This document shows, piece after piece, positions 4,936 to 9,166 of a stretch of 9,166 nucleotides of DNA. The position numbers were made by a program, and so were the translations under genes. The number at the start of each line of letters is the position of its first letter. Positions within the stretch are counted from its first letter, which is position 1. The notes under the pieces are model-generated. The model saw only the letters and a list, made by a program, of their open reading frames with translations, was not told the DNA's origin and ran no database searches. Source of the DNA: Duncaniella sp. (GTDB taxonomy: Bacteria > Bacteroidota > Bacteroidia > Bacteroidales > Muribaculaceae); assembly GCF_029054785.1 (NCBI RefSeq), contig NZ_JAIDEN010000132.1, forward strand, positions 1-9,166, in the 5' to 3' direction.

Positions 4936-7900
4936 TTGAGATATTCTCAATTATATATCATCGCTATTGTGCTGCTATGTGCCCTCTCAGTGGGCGCATT
5001 TTCGCGCTCTGCAAACTCCGGTCCGATAGCCGGGGCTGTGGACTCCATGCAGTCTGAAACCATTCCGGCCCCACAGATTGAACCGGCAATTCTCACCGAT
5101 ATAATCGGACAAGCGCACAGAGATTCGACAGAAGCCACAACCGCCACAAAAGCCTCAGCCGCACACCAACTCCCACCAGCGGACTCCGCCGATGCAGTTA
5201 CAGCGTCACAGCTCCCTGCCGCCATTGATGCCGACTCAGCCATTGCAGGAAACGACTCCGTCGCCTCCCTGCACCCCGACTCCATCTACGCCGACAGCAT
5301 CGTAAGCCGGATCACCCGACACACCTACACCCCCGACAGCACCAACCGTTCGCAACTGAGCCGCCGCCGCATCACACCTCCGGAAAAAGGCTCCAATATT
5401 GTGCGCACAAAAGTTGACCTCGACAACGCCGTCGACTTTTCGGCCCAGGACTCGATGGTCCTCATCGGACGCAACACAGCGTTCATGTATGGCGACAGCA
5501 AGGTCAGCTACGGCAACATCAAACTTGATGCCGAACAGATCGAGATGAACCTCGACAACAGCACCGTCTACGCCGTCGGCGGTGTCGACTCCGTCGGCGA
5601 CCTCTTCGGCACTCCGGTTTTTGACGACAACGGCACATCCTATGAGGCCAAGACGATGCACTATAACTTCAAGACCGAATACGGCTACATCACCGATGTC
5701 ATAACCCAACAGGGCGAAGGCTACCTGACCGGCGGACAAACGAAGAAAATCGACGAAAACACCTTCTATGTCCAGAACGGCCGCTACACGACCTGCGACA
5801 ACCATGACGACCCGCACTTCTACATGCAGCTGACAAAAGCCAAAGTCCGTCCGGGCAAAGACGTGGTCAGCGGTCCGGCCTATATGGTACTCGCAGGGCT
5901 TCCCTTGCCTCTGGCCGTACCGTTCGGCTACTTCCCATTCTCTGAAAAATACTCTTCAGGCATCATCTTCCCGACTTTCGGCGACGACTATAACCGCGGC
6001 TATTATCTGAGCAACGGCGGCTACTACTTCGCACTCAGCGAGAACATCGACCTTGCTCTCACCGGCGAAATCTACACCCTTGGCTCATGGGGACTGCGCG
6101 CCGAATCGCGATATGTCAAACGCTACAAATATTCAGGCGGCTTCAACATCTCCTACCTCAAGACCATCACCGGCGACAAAGGCATGCCTGACTACTCGAA
6201 AGCAACCAACTTTCAAGTGCTCTGGAACCACAGCCAGGACTCCAAGGCAAACCCCAACATGAGCCTCTCGGCCAGCGTCAATTTCACCACCAGCGGCTAC
6301 ACCCGCAACGACCTCAACTCATACTACTCAAACGCATTCACCGAGAACACCAAGAGCAGCACCATCAACATGACCTATCGTTTCCCCAACTCGAAATGGT
6401 CAGTCTCGACAACCGCCAACATCTCACAGCGCTCACAGGACTCGACACTTGCCGTATCGTTCCCGAACTTCACAATCACAATGTCGCAGCTCTATCCATT
6501 CAAACGCAAGCGCGCTGTCGGCGAGGAAAAGTGGTATGAAAAAATCAAACTCTCCTACTCCGGCCAGTTCAACAACTCGCTCACAGCCAAACAGGATGAG
6601 TTCTTCAAAAAAAGCCTGATCAAGGACTGGCGCAACGGCATGAGACACAGCATTCCGATCAGCGCCACCTTCAACGTGTTCAAATATCTCAATCTCACTC
6701 CGTCGATCAACCTGACGGACCGAATGTATTCCACAAAAGTGCGCCGCCAGTGGGATCCGAACGCATCGGCTGAAGTGCTCGACACCACCTATAATTTCTA
6801 TAATGTCTGGGATTTCAGCGCGGCCATATCTCTTGACACGAAGATCTACGGCTTTTTCCAGCCGCTGCCGTTCTTAGGCGACAAGGTCAAAATGATCCGC
6901 CACGTCCTCACCCCGACAATCTCGTTTACCGGATCGCCGGACTTCGCATCGAAATTCTTCGGCTATTACGGCTCCTATCAGTATCCCGATGCCAAAGGAG
7001 AGATGCAGACACGCACCTACTCCTACTTCCCAAACTCCCTGTTCGGAGTGCCGGGTCAAGGCAAAACAGGCGCCCTCAGCATCTCTTTGTCCAACAATCT
7101 TGAGATGAAAGTCAAGTCCGACAAAGATTCGATCGGTGAAAAGAAAATCTCACTGATTGAAAACCTCTCGCTGTCTCAGAGCTACAACTTCGCAGCCGAC
7201 TCAATGAGATGGTCAAACCTCAACACCTCCATCATGCTCAGGCTTGTCAAGAACTTCAACCTCAACCTCTCGGCAACCTGGGATGTCTACACCTATGCGC
7301 TGAACTCGGCAGGCAACCCAGTGCGCGTCAACAAACTCCGCATAACAGAAGGCAAAGGCTGGGGCAAGCTCTCAAGCACCGGCACATCCTTCAGCTACAC
7401 CTTCAACAACGACACCTTCAAGAAGCTCTTCGGCAAGGACAAGGACAAGAAAGACAAAAAAGACAGCAAGAATCCATCCCAGTCAATGGACCAGGAATTT
7501 GCCGAATCCACCTCCGATTACGAAAGCCCGACCCGCAAAAGCAAGAAAAAAGATTCCGGCCTGGAACTGGACGATGACGGCTACATGAAATGGAGTGTGC
7601 CCTGGAATCTGACGTTCAACTATTCCGTCAACTACGGCTACGGCGAATTCGACTATAAAAAGCTGGAATACAAAGGAAAGATAACCCAGAACCTGTCTTT
7701 CTCAGGCAACATCCGCCCGACAGCTAACTGGAACTTCGGATTCTCGGCAAGCTACAACTTCGACACCCACAAACTCGCCTACATGAACTGCAACATCTCG
7801 CGTGACATGCACTGCTTCACGATGCGTGCAAGTTTCGTACCGGTAGGCCCGTACAAAAGTTACAATTTCCACATCTCCGTCAAATCATCCCTGCTCCAGG

Positions 7901-7953
7901 ACCTCAAATACGACAAACGTTCATCCTACTCCAACGGCGTTCGGTGGTATTAA
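4936..7953 (+). CDS. lptD: LPS-assembly outer-membrane protein LptD
   Basis: A 1005-residue LptD-like protein, the outer-membrane barrel that with LptE inserts lipopolysaccharide into the outer leaflet. Order: signal peptide (about 1-22, hydrophobic IIAIVLLCALSV), a Ser/Asp/Ala-rich linker (about 25-150), an OstA/LptA-like periplasmic domain (about 165-290, with GNIKLDAEQIEM and YTTCDNHDDPHFY), then a long barrel domain rich in alternating aromatic and polar strands ending in a C-terminal WY. A Lys/Asp/Ser-rich stretch at about 832-880 is probably a loop. The start is a TTG: an in-frame TAA lies at 4924-4926, and the next ATG (5047) would remove the signal peptide. The mature protein has only three cysteines, C287 before the barrel and C952 and C960 near its end, recalling the inter-domain disulfides of E. 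coli LptD. It is longer than E. coli LptD (784 residues), as is usual in Bacteroidota. It has its own promoter. Confidence 0.92.
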   Translation: MRYSQLYIIAIVLLCALSVGAFSRSANSGPIAGAVDSMQSETIPAPQIEPAILTDIIGQAHRDSTEATTATKASAAHQLPPADSADAVTASQLPAAIDADSAIAGNDSVASLHPDSIYADSIVSRITRHTYTPDSTNRSQLSRRRITPPEKGSNIVRTKVDLDNAVDFSAQDSMVLIGRNTAFMYGDSKVSYGNIKLDAEQIEMNLDNSTVYAVGGVDSVGDLFGTPVFDDNGTSYEAKTMHYNFKTEYGYITDVITQQGEGYLTGGQTKKIDENTFYVQNGRYTTCDNHDDPHFYMQLTKAKVRPGKDVVSGPAYMVLAGLPLPLAVPFGYFPFSEKYSSGIIFPTFGDDYNRGYYLSNGGYYFALSENIDLALTGEIYTLGSWGLRAESRYVKRYKYSGGFNISYLKTITGDKGMPDYSKATNFQVLWNHSQDSKANPNMSLSASVNFTTSGYTRNDLNSYYSNAFTENTKSSTINMTYRFPNSKWSVSTTANISQRSQDSTLAVSFPNFTITMSQLYPFKRKRAVGEEKWYEKIKLSYSGQFNNSLTAKQDEFFKKSLIKDWRNGMRHSIPISATFNVFKYLNLTPSINLTDRMYSTKVRRQWDPNASAEVLDTTYNFYNVWDFSAAISLDTKIYGFFQPLPFLGDKVKMIRHVLTPTISFTGSPDFASKFFGYYGSYQYPDAKGEMQTRTYSYFPNSLFGVPGQGKTGALSISLSNNLEMKVKSDKDSIGEKKISLIENLSLSQSYNFAADSMRWSNLNTSIMLRLVKNFNLNLSATWDVYTYALNSAGNPVRVNKLRITEGKGWGKLSSTGTSFSYTFNNDTFKKLFGKDKDKKDKKDSKNPSQSMDQEFAESTSDYESPTRKSKKKDSGLELDDDGYMKWSVPWNLTFNYSVNYGYGEFDYKKLEYKGKITQNLSFSGNIRPTANWNFGFSASYNFDTHKLAYMNCNISRDMHCFTMRASFVPVGPYKSYNFHISVKSSLLQDLKYDKRSSYSNGVRWY

Positions 7954-8101
7954 AAAACGCCGCCTGAACACACTCTGTTAAACAATCCTCATCCTTCATC
8001 TGTTATTAAACCGAATCCATGCCACCACGGAGTCCCAATCTCCGGCAAGCGGCTACGGCAGTCAACACCGACAACTATTCACTATTTAATAACACCAAGA
8101 G

Positions 8102-8617
8102 ATGAAAAAAATCCTACTTATCATGTGTGCTGTTTTAGGGATGGCCTTTGGCGCACACGCTCAGAAAGCCCAGCTTCAGCTCGGTTACGGAGGTTACACT
8201 CAGATGGATGCGACTGACATGCACGACGGCGGATCAATCAACAACGCCTGGGGTGCTCTCACCGCCGCTGTAAACTTCAAGGTAATGCCAAAGACCTATC
8301 TCGGCGTTTCCTACACCTTCTCCTCCGCAAGCTACAAGCATTCCGACGACGCAAACGCCTATTACCACGTCATCATGCTCAACGGACGTTATGACTATTG
8401 GCGCAACAGCGTGGTCACCCTCTACGGCCATCTCGGCATCGGCGTCGACATCACCCACATGGCAGCAGGCGACTGGTCCAAAAACAAAGCCTACTTTGCA
8501 TTCCAGGCCTCACCATTCGGAGCGGAAGTCAACCTGACACGCGTGACAAGTATTTTTGGTGAACTCGGCTTCGGCGCACAAGGTCTGCTCCAGGTTGGCG
8601 CACGCTTCAACCTCTGA
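8102..8617 (+). CDS. Small outer-membrane beta-barrel protein
   Basis: A 171-residue secreted protein. The N terminus is a classic signal peptide (MKKILLIMCAVLGMAFGAHA) with likely cleavage after residue 20 or 21. The mature part of about 150 residues alternates polar and hydrophobic or aromatic residues in stretches separated by short turns (for example AALTAAVNF-like strand at 51-59, YLGVSYTF at 66-73, VVTLYGHLGIGVDI at 103-116, SIFGELGFGAQ at 150-160) and ends in VGARFNL, a strand of the kind recognised by the barrel assembly machinery. Its size suits an eight-stranded barrel of the OmpX/OmpA-like or OMP_b-brl type. Function is unknown. It follows lptD by 148 bases with no clear terminator or consensus promoter between them, so co-transcription is possible but unproven. 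Confidence 0.8.
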   Translation: MKKILLIMCAVLGMAFGAHAQKAQLQLGYGGYTQMDATDMHDGGSINNAWGALTAAVNFKVMPKTYLGVSYTFSSASYKHSDDANAYYHVIMLNGRYDYWRNSVVTLYGHLGIGVDITHMAAGDWSKNKAYFAFQASPFGAEVNLTRVTSIFGELGFGAQGLLQVGARFNL

Positions 8618-8671
8618 CATGACCGCAACATCATTTCAACTTCTCCACAAACTTGACAAGCACTTTGAATC

Positions 8672-8908
8672 ATGAACGGCAGGATCTCAGATGACGAACG
8701 CAAAGATCTCCCGGACAGCATGTTCGGACTCCCTGAAAGGCGGGAATACCCGATGCCTGACGCAGCCCATGTCCGCGCCGCAGAAGCATATTTCCGCTAT
8801 TGTCCCGAAGAGCTGAAGCCAAGACTTGCACGCGCCATCCTTCAACGTGCCCAAGACTATGGAGTCGATGTCGAAAGTCCGACCATACGTTCATACGCAA
8901 AGCTATAA
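8672..8908 (+). CDS. 78-residue conserved-looking protein of unknown function
   Basis: A short open frame from ATG 8672 to TAA 8906-8908. The product is hydrophilic, without signal peptide, membrane segment or cysteine, so it should be cytoplasmic. The N-terminal half has the pattern LPDSMFGLPERREYPMPD (residues 13-30) followed by AHVRAAEAYF (32-41), then a predicted helix with PRLARAILQRAQDYG. From memory this resembles short domains of the DUF6582 type (a LP-x-S-x-F, then R-x-YP, then D-x-x-H-x-x-A pattern), some of which occur in phage-related proteins; this is tentative. Codon use resembles its neighbours and there are no other phage-like genes nearby. It starts 54 bases after the barrel gene and may share its transcript. 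A palindromic repeat follows 49 bases after its stop. Confidence 0.7.
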   Translation: MNGRISDDERKDLPDSMFGLPERREYPMPDAAHVRAAEAYFRYCPEELKPRLARAILQRAQDYGVDVESPTIRSYAKL

Positions 8909-8932
8909 TTCAGAATAACCGACCCCGTTATC

Positions 8933-9135
8933 CGGTCCCGGCAAATACTCCAGACTCAGAGGGTGTTTCATGACAAGAGTTAAAATCTGAACGAAAGTTT
9001 TGAGGTGGATATGGCTCTGAATCGAAGGAGCATAGCTCGCTATGCTCCTTTCTTATTTACAACAATTTATCTAAAAGACACACCACTCAGATTTTAACTC
9101 TTGTCATGAAACACCCTCTTAATTTGCCGGGACCG
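8933..9135. repeat. Outer inverted repeat enclosing the right-hand element
   Basis: CGGTCCCGGCAAAT at 8933-8946 is the exact reverse complement of 9122-9135. These 14-base arms enclose the palindromic element at 8958-9119, with 11 bases on the left and two on the right between the two sets of arms. They are GC-rich, unlike the element. They may be the stem of a former terminator or hairpin after the small gene, split by insertion of the element into its loop, or an outer layer of the element itself. The left-hand copy at 95-220 has no equivalent arms, which favours the insertion reading. Confidence 0.8.
8958..9119 (+). repeat. Palindromic intergenic repeat element, right copy
   Basis: A 162-base element bounded by a perfect 33-base inverted repeat (8958-8990 and 9087-9119; the arm starts AGAGGGTGTTTCATGACAAG). 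In the middle lies a second palindrome, AAGGAGCATAGC (9025-9036) and its exact complement (9039-9050) around a two-base centre. Bases 8958-9035 match 220-143 of the window in reverse orientation. There is no transposase and no plausible gene inside. No clear target-site duplication is visible next to the arms. It could be a MITE-like non-autonomous element or a structured RNA or DNA repeat. It begins 49 bases after the stop of the 78-residue gene. Confidence 0.85.
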
Positions 9136-9166
9136 CGTCATTTTATCAGTCGGGCTTAACATCAAT

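Noticed and set aside
4842..5057. A 71-codon plus-strand frame overlapping the lptD start, possible leader peptide
   Set aside because: It begins at a TTG within the promoter's -7 box region, upstream of the expected transcription start, and its product has no leader-like pattern.
5236..5817. A 193-codon open frame antisense to lptD, rich in Val, Ala and Gly
   Set aside because: Composition is typical of the reverse complement of a Ser/Asp/Thr-rich coding region; no domain or separate promoter is seen.
7935..7962. Inverted repeat CGGCGTT/AACGCCG spanning the lptD stop codon, possible terminator
   Set aside because: The stem is seven bases with a 14-base loop, overlaps coding sequence and is not followed by a T run.
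9011..9097. A 28-codon open frame inside the right repeat element (ATG at 9011)
   Set aside because: The equivalent frame in the left copy is broken by a TGA after four codons, and the frame simply runs through the palindrome, so it is not a conserved gene.
8958..9119. CRISPR array or integron-type attachment site in the right repeat
   Set aside because: There is one inverted pair and no series of direct repeats with spacers, and no cas or integrase gene is present in the window.

Overview
The window looks like a chromosomal housekeeping segment from a Bacteroidota bacterium, most likely order Bacteroidales and possibly Muribaculaceae-like. The evidence is a DUF4293 membrane protein and an LptD of the Bacteroidota type, -7 boxes of the form TAnnTTTG, no Shine-Dalgarno sequences ahead of the genes, and GC-rich genes separated by AT-rich spacers. 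The family-level placement is an inference from sequence style, not from a search.

Layout: bases 1-265 hold palindromic repeat material and no gene. A DUF4293 gene (minus, 266-700) and surE (plus, 841-1608) diverge from a 140-base spacer with a candidate -7 box on each strand. surE ends in a clear intrinsic terminator. A minus-strand cluster then reads from right to left: an Lrp/AsnC regulator (4583-4113), the tRNA methylthiotransferase mtaB (4069-2741), and a family 2 glycosyltransferase (2744-1725) whose start overlaps the mtaB stop by four bases. A 352-base AT-rich spacer (4584-4935) carries the lrp upstream region and the best promoter in the window, which drives lptD (4936-7953, plus). 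After lptD come a 171-residue outer-membrane barrel protein (8102-8617) and a 78-residue cytoplasmic protein of unknown function (8672-8908). Bases 8909-9166 hold a second palindromic repeat element.

How the genes relate: lptD and the small barrel are outer-membrane genes, and the glycosyltransferase may act on a surface glycan, so a cell-envelope theme is visible. surE (nucleotide phosphatase), mtaB (tRNA modification) and lrp (transcription factor) are general functions. I see no defence system, prophage, CRISPR array, integrase or transposase.

The most unusual material is non-coding. Related palindromic elements lie at both ends of the window, each 45-49 bases after a stop codon and in the same orientation relative to that gene. 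The right-hand copy has a perfect 33-base inverted repeat nested inside a separate perfect 14-base inverted repeat. Other points of note are the probable TTG start codons of mtaB and lptD and a cysteine arrangement in LptD that would allow an inter-domain disulfide.
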